A stretch of 64,000 nucleotides of DNA from Candidatus Rifleibacteriota bacterium (GTDB lineage: Bacteria > Riflebacteria > Ozemobacteria > Ozemobacterales > Ozemobacteraceae). Both the position numbers and the translations under genes were made by a program. Positions within the stretch are counted from its first letter, which is position 1; every line of letters begins with the position of its first letter. Below, piece by piece: positions 9,129 to 17,989 of this stretch. The notes beneath the pieces are model-generated. The model saw nothing but the letters and a program-made list of their open reading frames with translations, did not search any database and was not told the DNA's origin. The DNA is taken from NCBI GenBank assembly GCA_029564115.1, contig JAKQQP010000063.1:20819-84818 (forward strand), given 5' to 3'.

Positions 9129-10131
9129 TTTAAAAGAAAACGCACAACAGATTGTCGACAGCATCAAAGCTGCCAGCAAAATACTTGTCACAGCTCATCT
9201 TCGCCCTGACGGCGACGCAACCGGCTCTGTTTCAGGGCTTGTCAAATCGCTGCAGAAGGCGGGTAAAACTGTTGAAGCCGGCATGATAGACGGCATTCCC
9301 GAAAGGTTTGCCTTTGTCTGGCCTGAAGTTATGCTCTATCGTGAGCCAACTATCAACAGTGACCACGATCTTATCATCGTTCTCGATTCGGGAGATGCAG
9401 ATCGCACCGGTTTTACCTACAACCGGAACCCTCAGAAAACAACGATGATCAACATCGATCATCATGCCAGCAATACGATGTTCGGTGATCTCAACTATGT
9501 AGACACGCAGGCATCGGCCGCCTGTGAAATCGTTGCGGCACTGCTCGACTACGGCGGGTTTCCCATCGATGCAGATGTTGCTGTGAGCCTGATGCTTGGT
9601 CTGGTAACAGATTCTAGATTTTTTCAGAATGAAGGTCTTCGCCATACCGCCCATCTTGCGGCTGCGCACCTGTTACAAACCGGCCTGGACACATCGCCGA
9701 TACTGAATACTCTCAATTCAGGCAGAAGTGAACTCGATCTGCGGGTTCAGGGTTTTGGCTTGAGCAATTTCAAACTTGAATGCGATCGGCGGCTGGCCAC
9801 TCTGGTAATAACCAGCGCTGACCTGCAAAAGCTCGGTGCTGGCACCGGCAATATTTTTGGCAGCGGGATCTTCAATCTACTGTTGTCAATGAACGAAACC
9901 TATGCCAGCGTCGTCATTTTTGAGCGTGACGATGGCATGTCGTTTTGCGAATTCAGATCGCGGGGTGGCGTAAACGTTAAAGATGTGGCGGTAGCAATGG
10001 GCGGCGGCGGGCACGTGCCGGCCTCGGGCTGCAGCCGGGCAGTTCCGGTTGGGCAGCTGGCTGCTGAGGCCATTTCCCTGATGCAAAAACAGGTTGAAGC
10101 TTTTTTTGCCAGTGCGGAGAAACGCGCCTGA
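9115..10131 (+). CDS. DHH-family phosphoesterase (NrnA-like), paralogue 1
   Basis: A cytoplasmic DHH/DHHA1 enzyme of 338 aa. The NrnA family degrades very short RNAs and dephosphorylates pAp. Motifs in order are HLRPDGDATGS (metal ligands), VLDSGDADR, NIDHHASN (the DHH signature), LVTDSRFF, and the C-terminal substrate motif GGGGHVPASG. All catalytic positions are therefore present. It starts inside the end of the binding-protein gene and its stop overlaps the next ATG (TGATG), so it is coupled to both neighbours. A second family member with a different motif II lies in the ribosome-maturation operon at 28623. Which one is the main nanoRNase is unknown. Confidence 0.9.
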   Translation: MLPDNLKENAQQIVDSIKAASKILVTAHLRPDGDATGSVSGLVKSLQKAGKTVEAGMIDGIPERFAFVWPEVMLYREPTINSDHDLIIVLDSGDADRTGFTYNRNPQKTTMINIDHHASNTMFGDLNYVDTQASAACEIVAALLDYGGFPIDADVAVSLMLGLVTDSRFFQNEGLRHTAHLAAAHLLQTGLDTSPILNTLNSGRSELDLRVQGFGLSNFKLECDRRLATLVITSADLQKLGAGTGNIFGSGIFNLLLSMNETYASVVIFERDDGMSFCEFRSRGGVNVKDVAVAMGGGGHVPASGCSRAVPVGQLAAEAISLMQKQVEAFFASAEKRA

Positions 10132-11255
10132 TGAGGTTAAAGTCTTTTCTGGCAGCGGCATTGTTTCTGGCGGCCCCGCTTTTCGCCGAGAATCCACATG
10201 TTAGCGACAGTTCTCTTCTCAGTTTCGAAATAGAGGGTGTTGGCGAGATACAGCTTGAAAAAGGCAAAAGCGACCAGATAGAAACATCGCGACTTCTGCT
10301 GCAAAGGCCCGGTGGCGCCAGACAGGTGATAGACTCCTACGAGGGTTTGCTTCCGGCTGATCTTGTCAAGCATGATCTCGATGGTGATGGCATTGTCGAA
10401 ATTATTGCCATGCTTCGACACCCTGACGGGATCGATGTCATGCCATACATTTACGGCAATTTGAATGATTTTGAGCGTTTTTTTCCACCGCCGAACCAGG
10501 ACAGCAACCCTCTCATCTGCCGGGAAGTCTTCATTTCGAGCCACAATGGCATGCCCGCAGTCTGCACCAGAAATCAGATTTCATACCACGATTTCGGCCC
10601 ACCCGAACTTTACCGACTTGAGCTCTACCGACTGCAGAAGGGGCAATTTTCACTTATCCATCAAGGTTTCAGCGAAGGCGACCACTTCAATATTCTGATG
10701 AACCGTGGAGCCTATGCGCTGCACAACGGCCAATACCTCGATGCTCTCGACTATTACAACCAGGTCATTTCGTCTTCAACGGGCGAGATAACGACCAGAG
10801 CCTTTGTAGAAGCCCTATTCGGGCTGGCCGAAGCCCGCAAATTCAGCAAAGATTTCAACAGTGCCATCGAACTCTACCAGAAAATCGTGGTGGACTTCAG
10901 CGAAAACTCTCTTACCGACGCGGCACAAGGCGAGATTGAACTGATTTCTGCCAACCTCGACAACCTCGACGCCCTTTCCTTCTACGTCGATGTTCTCAGC
11001 AGCATCAACTGCGACCGCTGGGAAACCGCCCTCGAACTGCTTCAACAACACCCGGTCGCCAGGTCTGGCGGTAAATTGCAGGATCGTTTTTTATACACCC
11101 AGGCAGAAGTGCTGACCGCTCTGAACCGTGTTGAAGAAGCCATAAAAGTGTATCACGAAATAAAGGAACGTTTTCCTGACAGCCCAATCATCGAAAGTGT
11201 CGACGCAATTCTCGAAGACATGCAGGAAAAACCCGAAGAAAAAGACGGTATATGA
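10131..11255 (+). CDS. secreted TPR-repeat protein
   Basis: A 374-residue exported protein with a short signal peptide (FLAAALFLAAPLFA, cleavage near residue 20). The N-terminal half (about 25-180) includes a possible calcium-like loop, DLDGDGIVEI, of the FG-GAP/EF-hand kind. The C-terminal half holds several tetratricopeptide-like repeats (ALHNGQYLDALDYYNQ, FSKDFNSAIELYQKIV, RVEEAIKVYHEIKERFPDSP), as in YbgF-like scaffold proteins. It is coupled to the genes on both sides by 1-4 base overlaps. It probably acts as a periplasmic scaffold; no enzymatic motif is seen. Confidence 0.75.
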   Translation: MRLKSFLAAALFLAAPLFAENPHVSDSSLLSFEIEGVGEIQLEKGKSDQIETSRLLLQRPGGARQVIDSYEGLLPADLVKHDLDGDGIVEIIAMLRHPDGIDVMPYIYGNLNDFERFFPPPNQDSNPLICREVFISSHNGMPAVCTRNQISYHDFGPPELYRLELYRLQKGQFSLIHQGFSEGDHFNILMNRGAYALHNGQYLDALDYYNQVISSSTGEITTRAFVEALFGLAEARKFSKDFNSAIELYQKIVVDFSENSLTDAAQGEIELISANLDNLDALSFYVDVLSSINCDRWETALELLQQHPVARSGGKLQDRFLYTQAEVLTALNRVEEAIKVYHEIKERFPDSPIIESVDAILEDMQEKPEEKDGI

Positions 11256-12547
11256 GCAAAGGCAAAAAAAACGCTGACAAAAACGCCAAAAAAGCCTGGC
11301 AGCCCGAAGAAGTTAGAACGTTATCCCCTTTTCAAAAGTTTCTGATTGCAGCGATTCTGTCCTTTGTTCCGTTTTTTTTCGGGATTGCGCTGCCACTGCT
11401 CGCCCGTGATCACTATGTAAAAATGCTCAAGATCCCCGCAGAACTCTTTCTTGGGGCTCCCGAGAAAATCAACCTGGTGAACACTGGCGAAGTCGGGGCA
11501 ACCTACAAAGTTGACATTCATGGTTTTGAGTTCAAGATCCCCGAAAAATACACGCCGTCGCGCATAAATGATTTCAGCGCTGAATTCAGAGCTGAACCGC
11601 GCAGAGAAGCCAGATACATCTACGCGCTGGCCGAACCGCATCCCCGTTCGATAAACTTTTCCGCGACCGGCATAGCGCGCTGGTTCATCCCCTCTGAAAT
11701 GAGCAGATTTCTGCCTCTGATCCTGCACGCCTCCTGGCACCCGATCCGACTGATGTTCAAAGCGCAGTTTTTTTCGAGCGAAGGTCTCTCGTCTAAGGTC
11801 TTCGAAGCGAACTGGGATCTCAATCACCGCGCCTACATTTTCCCTACTCCTGGCGAGAAAGGCTATCTTGGGCGCGGTTTCAGCATAGACCACACAAGTT
11901 ACTTCGAGTTTTTGCTCGTAGACACTGTTCATCCGGTCACTTTGCGAGAATGGGTAAATCTGGCTATGAAAATCAAACCACCAGATCTCTCGCAAAAACC
12001 AGATGGCAAACAAAACACCCCCGCCCCATCTCTGGAAACTCTTATCGAGCATGCACAGCACCCGAACCGGGAAAACCGTGCCATAAGTGAATCCTTGAGT
12101 ATGTTCTACCGAACGCAGTCACCTGAGTGGCTGATTCCGGTCGCGATGGTGATGCAGAACCGCGAGTTCTACCCAGACCTGATCGACCTTCACAAGCAGT
12201 ATCTCAGCCGTTTTCCGGTCGATTCACCTCATAAAACGGTATGGAACGAAGTATTGGACAATGCGGTCGCCAAAATCATCAAAATGGAAATAGACCCTCA
12301 GCCTGGCTTGCGCGAATTGAACGTTTATTGCAAAAATCTGACCAACCTCGACATCGGCCAGGTATGGGCCAGAATAGACATAAAAAACGAAAGCGGTGAA
12401 AAAAGCTTCATGGCGCCTGTTCTTTCCCAGGGTCGCCTCTTTTCGAACGATGAAAAGCACATGTACGTCAAGGCACCAGATGACATAAACCTCGGGCCGA
12501 ACCCCGAAATAAGCTATCGTATAATGCAGATAGACTTTTTACGCTGA
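11252..12547 (+). CDS. membrane-anchored protein of unknown function
   Basis: A 431-residue protein not recognised as a known family. A very basic N-terminus (SKGKKNADKNAKK) precedes a single membrane helix at about residues 31-51 (FLIAAILSFVPFFFGIALPLL), so the bulk should face the periplasm. The rest is soluble, with beta-rich segments and no visible catalytic motif. It overlaps the TPR gene by 4 bases (ATGA), and its 3' end overlaps the convergent anmK by 9 bases. The coupling suggests it works with the TPR protein in the envelope. Confidence 0.65.
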   Translation: MSKGKKNADKNAKKAWQPEEVRTLSPFQKFLIAAILSFVPFFFGIALPLLARDHYVKMLKIPAELFLGAPEKINLVNTGEVGATYKVDIHGFEFKIPEKYTPSRINDFSAEFRAEPRREARYIYALAEPHPRSINFSATGIARWFIPSEMSRFLPLILHASWHPIRLMFKAQFFSSEGLSSKVFEANWDLNHRAYIFPTPGEKGYLGRGFSIDHTSYFEFLLVDTVHPVTLREWVNLAMKIKPPDLSQKPDGKQNTPAPSLETLIEHAQHPNRENRAISESLSMFYRTQSPEWLIPVAMVMQNREFYPDLIDLHKQYLSRFPVDSPHKTVWNEVLDNAVAKIIKMEIDPQPGLRELNVYCKNLTNLDIGQVWARIDIKNESGEKSFMAPVLSQGRLFSNDEKHMYVKAPDDINLGPNPEISYRIMQIDFLR

Positions 12548-13732
12548 CAGCCTGAACGGGTGCAGTTCACCGAGAACAGTACGCGAAGCTGCGCCTGTCG
12601 CTTCGCACACATTTGCCGGGTGCCCCTTTAAAAAAGCATGGCCAAGCACGGCAAAGGCCATAGCTTCGCGTGCCATAACCGGCACACCGTATTTTTCGGT
12701 TGTAAAAACGTCAGCGCACTCATGCAGAGACTCGCGCAGGCGGCGTAGCAGCTCATGGTTTCTGGCGCCACCGCCGGCAAGCAGAACTTCTACCGGAAAC
12801 TGCAGCGATACCCGCAGCTTTTTTATGGCATCGGCCAGCGAAACAACCGTTATATCGAGAAGGGTAGACATTACATCTGCAACGCCGGCCCGGTCGCCGG
12901 TATATTTGAGAACTTCGGCCAGACGCTGGCGGTTAAAATATTCCCGGCCGGTCGATTTAGGCGGCGGCAGTTGAAAATACGGGTCCTGCAGGAACTTTTC
13001 CATGGCCATCGTCACTGTTCTACCGGCAGCGGCCAGAGAACCACCGACATCGAAACGCCCGAGCTCTTTCTGCTGCATAAATGCATCCATCAGCACATTT
13101 CCCGGGCCGGTATCGAATGCAGCTACGACTTTCGGCAACTCATCCGCCAGCGAAATAGCAGTAATATTGGCCATACCGCCAATATTGACGACCACCTGAT
13201 CTCTGTCGGCAAAACGCCCGAACAGCTGCAAATCAGCAAAGGGAACAAGCGGGGCACCCTGCCCGCCAGCCGCCATGTCTGCTGTTCTGAAGTTGCAGAT
13301 TACCGGCAAGCGGCAGCGGTGCGCCAGCAAAGCGCCGTTCATCAGCTGCAGCGAACCCGAGAGCGGTATTTCATCCCAGATTATCGGTTCAGGTTGATGC
13401 CAGATAGTCTGCCCATGCACAGCAATGATATCTGGAAGAATGGACTCGCCGGCAATAAAATTCTGAAAGGCAGCTGCGTGCAGCTCTGCCACATACGATG
13501 CTCCAAGAGTAACATCACGGGCATCTGCATGCTTCATCAATCGTTGAATTCTGTTGAACTGAGCATCTGAATACGACCAGCTTTTCAGCCACAACAAGCG
13601 CCCAGACCCGTCAGAAGAGAACTCTACGAGACACCCATCGATGCCATCACCGCTGGTGCCGCTCATCATGCCCAATATTCTAATCGTCCTGACACTGCGC
13701 AGTTCGGCAAACAGATGCTCAGCCAAAGTCAT
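12539..13732 (-). CDS. anmK: anhydro-N-acetylmuramic acid kinase
   Basis: A cytoplasmic enzyme of peptidoglycan recycling that opens the 1,6-anhydro ring of anhMurNAc and phosphorylates it to MurNAc-6-phosphate. At 397 aa it is slightly longer than the usual 370-385, due to an N-terminal extension of about 15 residues. The family signature ILGMMSGTSGDGIDG lies near residue 20. VVNIGGMANITAI and VAAFDTGPGNVLMDAF are conserved ATP/sugar-binding segments of the ASKHA fold, and VLLAGGGARNHELL completes it. It is divergent from recA and convergent with the unknown membrane gene. Its presence agrees with a recycling, cell-walled diderm. Confidence 0.95.
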   Translation of the reverse strand: MTLAEHLFAELRSVRTIRILGMMSGTSGDGIDGCLVEFSSDGSGRLLWLKSWSYSDAQFNRIQRLMKHADARDVTLGASYVAELHAAAFQNFIAGESILPDIIAVHGQTIWHQPEPIIWDEIPLSGSLQLMNGALLAHRCRLPVICNFRTADMAAGGQGAPLVPFADLQLFGRFADRDQVVVNIGGMANITAISLADELPKVVAAFDTGPGNVLMDAFMQQKELGRFDVGGSLAAAGRTVTMAMEKFLQDPYFQLPPPKSTGREYFNRQRLAEVLKYTGDRAGVADVMSTLLDITVVSLADAIKKLRVSLQFPVEVLLAGGGARNHELLRRLRESLHECADVFTTEKYGVPVMAREAMAFAVLGHAFLKGHPANVCEATGAASRTVLGELHPFRLSA

Positions 13733-13856
13733 AGCAGTTTTTATTCTCCTTTATATCCAACAGGCAGCCAGCCCGAAACTTATTTGCGCCAATGATAACA
13801 CGATTACTGGGCCATATTCACTCATATCAGCAGGCCATGCAAAAGATCAGAGATTT

Positions 13857-13886
13857 TTGCATATCTGAGGGAGGATGTGTTATTCT
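13857..13886 (+). promoter_or_regulatory. recA promoter
   Basis: TTGCAT at 13857-13862 and TATTCT at 13881-13886 with an 18-base spacer. An ATG at 13875 lies between the two boxes and so cannot be the recA start. No convincing LexA-type operator is seen in 13733-13916. Confidence 0.6.
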
Positions 13887-13916
13887 GAGACAAACAAAAT
13901 CAGGAGGCACTCTAAA

Positions 13917-15008
13917 GTGGCTGATCCCAGACAGATGAACGATAAGCAGACAAACCCCGAACGCCTGAAGTCCCTCGAAACCGCTATTTCCAGCATTGAA
14001 AAACAGTTCGGCAAAGGCGCCGTCATGCGTCTTGGCAGTTCAAGACATCTGCAGGTAGAGTCGATACCGACCGGTTCCATTTCGCTCGATTACGCGCTTG
14101 GCGTCGGTGGTATGCCCAGAGGCCGCATCATCGAAATCTTCGGGCCTGAATCATCAGGGAAAACGACTGTGGCGCTGCATTCGGTTGCTCAAGCTCAAAA
14201 AGCCGGCGGTGTCGCTGCTTTTATCGACGTAGAACACGCACTTGACCCTTCATACGCCAGAAAACTCGGAGTCGATACCGAAAATCTTCTTATCGCCCAG
14301 CCCAGCAGCGGCGAAGAAGCACTTGAGATCACTGAAGTTCTGGTGCGCAGCAACGCCATCGACATTATCGTCGTCGACTCCGTCGCAGCTCTTACCAGCA
14401 AAGCCGAAATCGACGGCGACATGGGTGACGCCACCGTGGGCATGCAGGCTCGCCTCATGTCGCAGGCCATGCGCAAACTGACCCCTGTTGTCAGTAAATC
14501 ACGCTGCGTCTGCATTTTTATCAACCAGATCCGTGAAAAAATTGGCGTGATGTTCGGAAACCCCGAAACGACGCCGGGCGGCCGGGCGCTCAAGTTTTTC
14601 TCATCAGTCCGGCTCGATATCCGCCGCAAAGACCAGATTAAAGAAGGCGACGAACCTACCGGTTACGTCACTGAGGTCAAGGTCGTAAAAAACAAAGTGG
14701 CGCCGCCATTCAAAAAAGCCAAGTTCGACATGATGTTTGGCCAGGGCATTTCTACCGAAGGTGAAGTTCTTGAACTCGCCGAAACGGCCAATATCATCAA
14801 CAAATCAGGGGCATGGTATTCTTACGGTGATGTGCGCATCGGCCAGGGCCGCGAAAACGCCAAGCAGTTCATGCGCGAGAACCCCGATATCTTCGCCGAA
14901 ATCGTTTTAAAAGTGAAGAGAACACTGGGCATTATTGGCGATGAGCCTGCCGCTGCCACCGAAAAAGGCGCCAGCGAAGAAAAAAAGAAAACAGCTGCCA
15001 AAAAGTGA
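13917..15008 (+). CDS. recA: recombinase RecA
   Basis: The ATP-dependent DNA strand-exchange protein of homologous recombination and SOS induction. Walker A is GPESSGKT (residues 76-83), and the conserved [20 protein letters not shown] (loop 2) is intact. The C-terminus is lysine-rich rather than the acidic tail of E. coli. I chose the GTG at 13917 because AGGAGG (13902-13907) lies 9 bases upstream; this gives 363 aa beginning [11 protein letters not shown]. An in-frame ATG at 13875 falls inside the promoter, and an ATG at 13935 lacks a ribosome site. A strong terminator follows the stop, so recA is probably monocistronic. Confidence 0.97.
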   Translation: MADPRQMNDKQTNPERLKSLETAISSIEKQFGKGAVMRLGSSRHLQVESIPTGSISLDYALGVGGMPRGRIIEIFGPESSGKTTVALHSVAQAQKAGGVAAFIDVEHALDPSYARKLGVDTENLLIAQPSSGEEALEITEVLVRSNAIDIIVVDSVAALTSKAEIDGDMGDATVGMQARLMSQAMRKLTPVVSKSRCVCIFINQIREKIGVMFGNPETTPGGRALKFFSSVRLDIRRKDQIKEGDEPTGYVTEVKVVKNKVAPPFKKAKFDMMFGQGISTEGEVLELAETANIINKSGAWYSYGDVRIGQGRENAKQFMRENPDIFAEIVLKVKRTLGIIGDEPAAATEKGASEEKKKTAAKK

Positions 15009-15023
15009 TCAATTAGGACAAAA

Positions 15024-15069
15024 GCCGTGGCACCAACAGACAAAAACTCTGCCGGTGCCCGGCTTTTTT
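15024..15069 (+). terminator. rho-independent terminator of recA
   Basis: GCC-GT-GGCACC (15024-15034) pairs with GGTGCC-C-GGC (15054-15063), followed by a T6 run (15064-15069). It lies 15 bases after the recA stop and 20 bases before the next start. Confidence 0.8.
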
Positions 15070-15088
15070 ATTACGGGCCAAAATCAGG

Positions 15089-17989
15089 GTGAAAAGCAGA
15101 AAAAGCAGATTTCTTGATTTCGCAGCGATTTCGGGGTTGCTTGTAGTGATCCCGGTGCTTTTTTCGATACTTCTTGTCACTCACGTCATCGATACTCAAA
15201 AAAGTTCTGAACAGCAGGCAAGCATCGCCGGCCTCGACGAGCGGGCTCAAAGCCTTTTTGCCAACCTGGATGCTGAGAATCTATTTTCTCCGGGGCTCGA
15301 GAAACTCGGCGACAAAATTCTGCCCATATGCAGCTCTCTTTCGGGCGAAACCGGGGCTGATGCTGCTACAATCGAGGTCATAACAGAGTCAGCCCAAAAA
15401 ATCTTCGTCGCGATGGGCCAGCAATTCAATCTTTTTGTTTTCGATGCCCGGGGCAGGCTTGTCAACACAAAATTTTCGCCGCAGGAACAGACGCGCCCCA
15501 TGCAATATATCTGGAACTGCATAATCGGCAAAGAAAATCGCCAGGACTACAATACCCGAAAAGCCGATGTATCGAGCCTGCTCGGCCGCAGCTTCAGCAT
15601 CACCAGAATTTCACACAGCAACGGAGTCTGTTTTCCAACTTTTAACTATGGTCGCCACGGACTATTTTATCACCGTCGCAATAATGCCGACAATGGCGGA
15701 ATCATCGCCTTTTCTGAGCTTAATCTTGATTTTGCATATCTTCTGCACGAAAACGTCAAACGCGCAGCATCGCACGAAAGCCCGATAATTCTTCGCAACC
15801 GCTCAGGGAGAATCCTGCACGGTTCTGACTATCACGCCCATGCTTCTGCACTTTTCGATCAGGCAACCACCGGGCTTGAACAGACAGTTGCAGCCGACGG
15901 CAACCTCTGGAAAAAATTTGCCATCAATGACATGGAACTGCTTTTTGGGACCAGGTTCTCGAGCAAGGGTCTGGATGCGATTAAATACGCGGCCACAGCT
16001 TGTTTTCTGCTGTTGATATGTTTTTCTCTCGCCTTTCTCTCGCGGATTTTCAACTCTGAAAAATCAATATGGCTGTCGATTCGCCTGAAACTGATCGTCA
16101 TTTTTCTTTTTGCGGTTTATCTACCGGTGCTTGGTCTTTTTCTGCTGGGCTTCAACGGTTTGCGCGATCACCGCACGGTTCTCGAGAACGAAACCCGCAA
16201 AGGTCTTTTAGACATTATGATGGGCATAGATTCAGGGTTTTCTAAAAAAGAAAAAGAGATCGCCACAACCTTTGAACGTTTTTTTCTTGACCGCAGCTGG
16301 CATCGGGAGCTTTCAGACAACTGGAAAAAAGCGGATCTGGCAGTAAGAAAAAGCAGTGGTACACCTGCCCATGGTGAGAATTTTTTCAACTGGCTGGAAG
16401 TGAGGGATATTCACCTGAATCAGCTGTATTCGACTTCAACGGGTGAAGCAAACGACCGTGTCAAGGCCATGGGGCGAACAATGTCGCTGATCTGCCTCGA
16501 AAAAACCATACCAGAAAGACTTCAGGAAGCCGGAACCAGACCGAAGCAATCTGATCTGGTTCTTGTAAATCTGCTCGAAAACCCGGTAATAGGTTTCTCG
16601 CACCTTTTTGAGCGACCCGGTCACGTTGTTCCGATGCAGTTTGAGGGCTCTAGCGTATATTGGTACTGGAACTTTTACCCTGAAAAAGACAGCAAGGTCG
16701 CCTTTGTCGGCGGCAACAGCAATGCCTACTTCAACGCCTGCAAATATCTGGACAGGGTTATGCTCGAACGTTTCACCATGGGCGACAGTGCAGTTAAAGT
16801 GATTGCTTTTCACCCTGGAAGCCAGTTCTGGTGGCCGGCTGCAACAAAAATCGAGAAGCCGATGGCCAATCTTTTCAAGCTTGCGGCTCTCAACGACAAG
16901 GCTGAAAGTTCTCAAATCGAATTTGCCGGGAAAAAGTATATCGCTGCCTGCATGCCCGGCATCAAGCTGCAGAATTTTTACATTGCCTGCCTTTTCCCCG
17001 GCGATGCAATAGACGCAAGAATCTCAGGAATGTGGTCGAGCATCAACCTTGGGGTTGTTTTCATTCTCTTGATTGCGGCCCTGACCGGCATGCTGCTTTC
17101 AAAAACTTTTCTGCAGCCGATATCAGAGCTCAGTTCTGGCTTAAGCGCTCTAAGAAAGCGCAACACGGGGTTTCGCGTCAAAATCGACAATCAGGACGAA
17201 CTTGGCGATTTGGGGCAAACCTTCAATCAGATGATGGACGATGTTAAGGAAATGCTGATTGCCGGAACAGTTCAGAAATGTCTGATTCCAGAGCACTGCC
17301 CTGAGATAAAAGGCTATGAATGCCTGATCTACAATCGTATGGCTGCTGACGTCGGTGGCGACTACGCTGATATTTTCAGTCTCGGCAACAGCCGCTATCT
17401 GATTGTCCTTGGCGATGTAACGGGGCACGGAGTCAGTTCTTCGCTGCTCACGGCAATGGTTAAAGCCTCGGTATTCAGATTCGCCTCAGCAGAAACCGAT
17501 CTCAGAATTATGCTGAAACGTCTCAGTATCATGATTTTCGAACTTTTGAACCGTCGCAAGCTCATGACTTTCTGCGCCATAATTCTTGATACGGCCAACA
17601 ACAGTTACGCGGTCGCCAACGCCGGGCACCCCTTTCCGCTTGTTGTCAGCCACAATGGGTCGGCAACCTTTATCGAACATTCTGCGCTGCCCCTTGGTGT
17701 ATCGCCGAAACGCAGCAATTATGAAATTGTCGAGGGACATCTGCAGCCAGAAGACATGCTTTTTATCTATTCAGACGGCATCGTCGAGGGCACAAACCCC
17801 GATGGCGAAGAGTTTGGTCTGCAGAGAATCAAAAGCATACTCTCAGAAAATACGCATTCACCGCTTACAACAACGCGCGACAGGCTTTTAAATGAATTTT
17901 CAGAGCACTATCGTCGTGAAGAACTCGATGATGACCTGACATTCATCATGTTCAAACGTCAGCGACGCGCCGCAGAGCAACTACAGTAA
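15089..17989 (+). CDS. membrane SpoIIE-type serine phosphatase with HAMP domain, paralogue A
   Basis: A 966-residue sensor phosphatase. A membrane helix near the N-terminus (about 13-33) is followed by an extracytoplasmic sensor region, two closely spaced helices at about 300-360, a second extracytoplasmic region, and another helix at about 651-672 leading into a HAMP domain (RKRNTGFRVKIDNQDELGDL). The C-terminal PP2C domain (from about 745) has intact motifs: VGGDYADI, GDVTGHGVSSS, YSDGIVEGT and LDDDLTFI. It should dephosphorylate a partner protein in response to an outside signal. The start is a GTG with a poor ribosome site, so the exact start is uncertain. It converges with a paralogue, overlapping by 38 bases at the 3' ends. 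Confidence 0.88.
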   Translation: MKSRKSRFLDFAAISGLLVVIPVLFSILLVTHVIDTQKSSEQQASIAGLDERAQSLFANLDAENLFSPGLEKLGDKILPICSSLSGETGADAATIEVITESAQKIFVAMGQQFNLFVFDARGRLVNTKFSPQEQTRPMQYIWNCIIGKENRQDYNTRKADVSSLLGRSFSITRISHSNGVCFPTFNYGRHGLFYHRRNNADNGGIIAFSELNLDFAYLLHENVKRAASHESPIILRNRSGRILHGSDYHAHASALFDQATTGLEQTVAADGNLWKKFAINDMELLFGTRFSSKGLDAIKYAATACFLLLICFSLAFLSRIFNSEKSIWLSIRLKLIVIFLFAVYLPVLGLFLLGFNGLRDHRTVLENETRKGLLDIMMGIDSGFSKKEKEIATTFERFFLDRSWHRELSDNWKKADLAVRKSSGTPAHGENFFNWLEVRDIHLNQLYSTSTGEANDRVKAMGRTMSLICLEKTIPERLQEAGTRPKQSDLVLVNLLENPVIGFSHLFERPGHVVPMQFEGSSVYWYWNFYPEKDSKVAFVGGNSNAYFNACKYLDRVMLERFTMGDSAVKVIAFHPGSQFWWPAATKIEKPMANLFKLAALNDKAESSQIEFAGKKYIAACMPGIKLQNFYIACLFPGDAIDARISGMWSSINLGVVFILLIAALTGMLLSKTFLQPISELSSGLSALRKRNTGFRVKIDNQDELGDLGQTFNQMMDDVKEMLIAGTVQKCLIPEHCPEIKGYECLIYNRMAADVGGDYADIFSLGNSRYLIVLGDVTGHGVSSSLLTAMVKASVFRFASAETDLRIMLKRLSIMIFELLNRRKLMTFCAIILDTANNSYAVANAGHPFPLVVSHNGSATFIEHSALPLGVSPKRSNYEIVEGHLQPEDMLFIYSDGIVEGTNPDGEEFGLQRIKSILSENTHSPLTTTRDRLLNEFSEHYRREELDDDLTFIMFKRQRRAAEQLQ

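Noticed and set aside
13875..13916. A longer recA beginning at the ATG at 13875
   Set aside because: This codon lies between the -35 and -10 boxes of the likely promoter, and the GTG at 13917 has a well-placed AGGAGG.
13733..13916. An SOS (LexA) box before recA
   Set aside because: No clear palindromic operator of known LexA types was found; an unknown type cannot be excluded.
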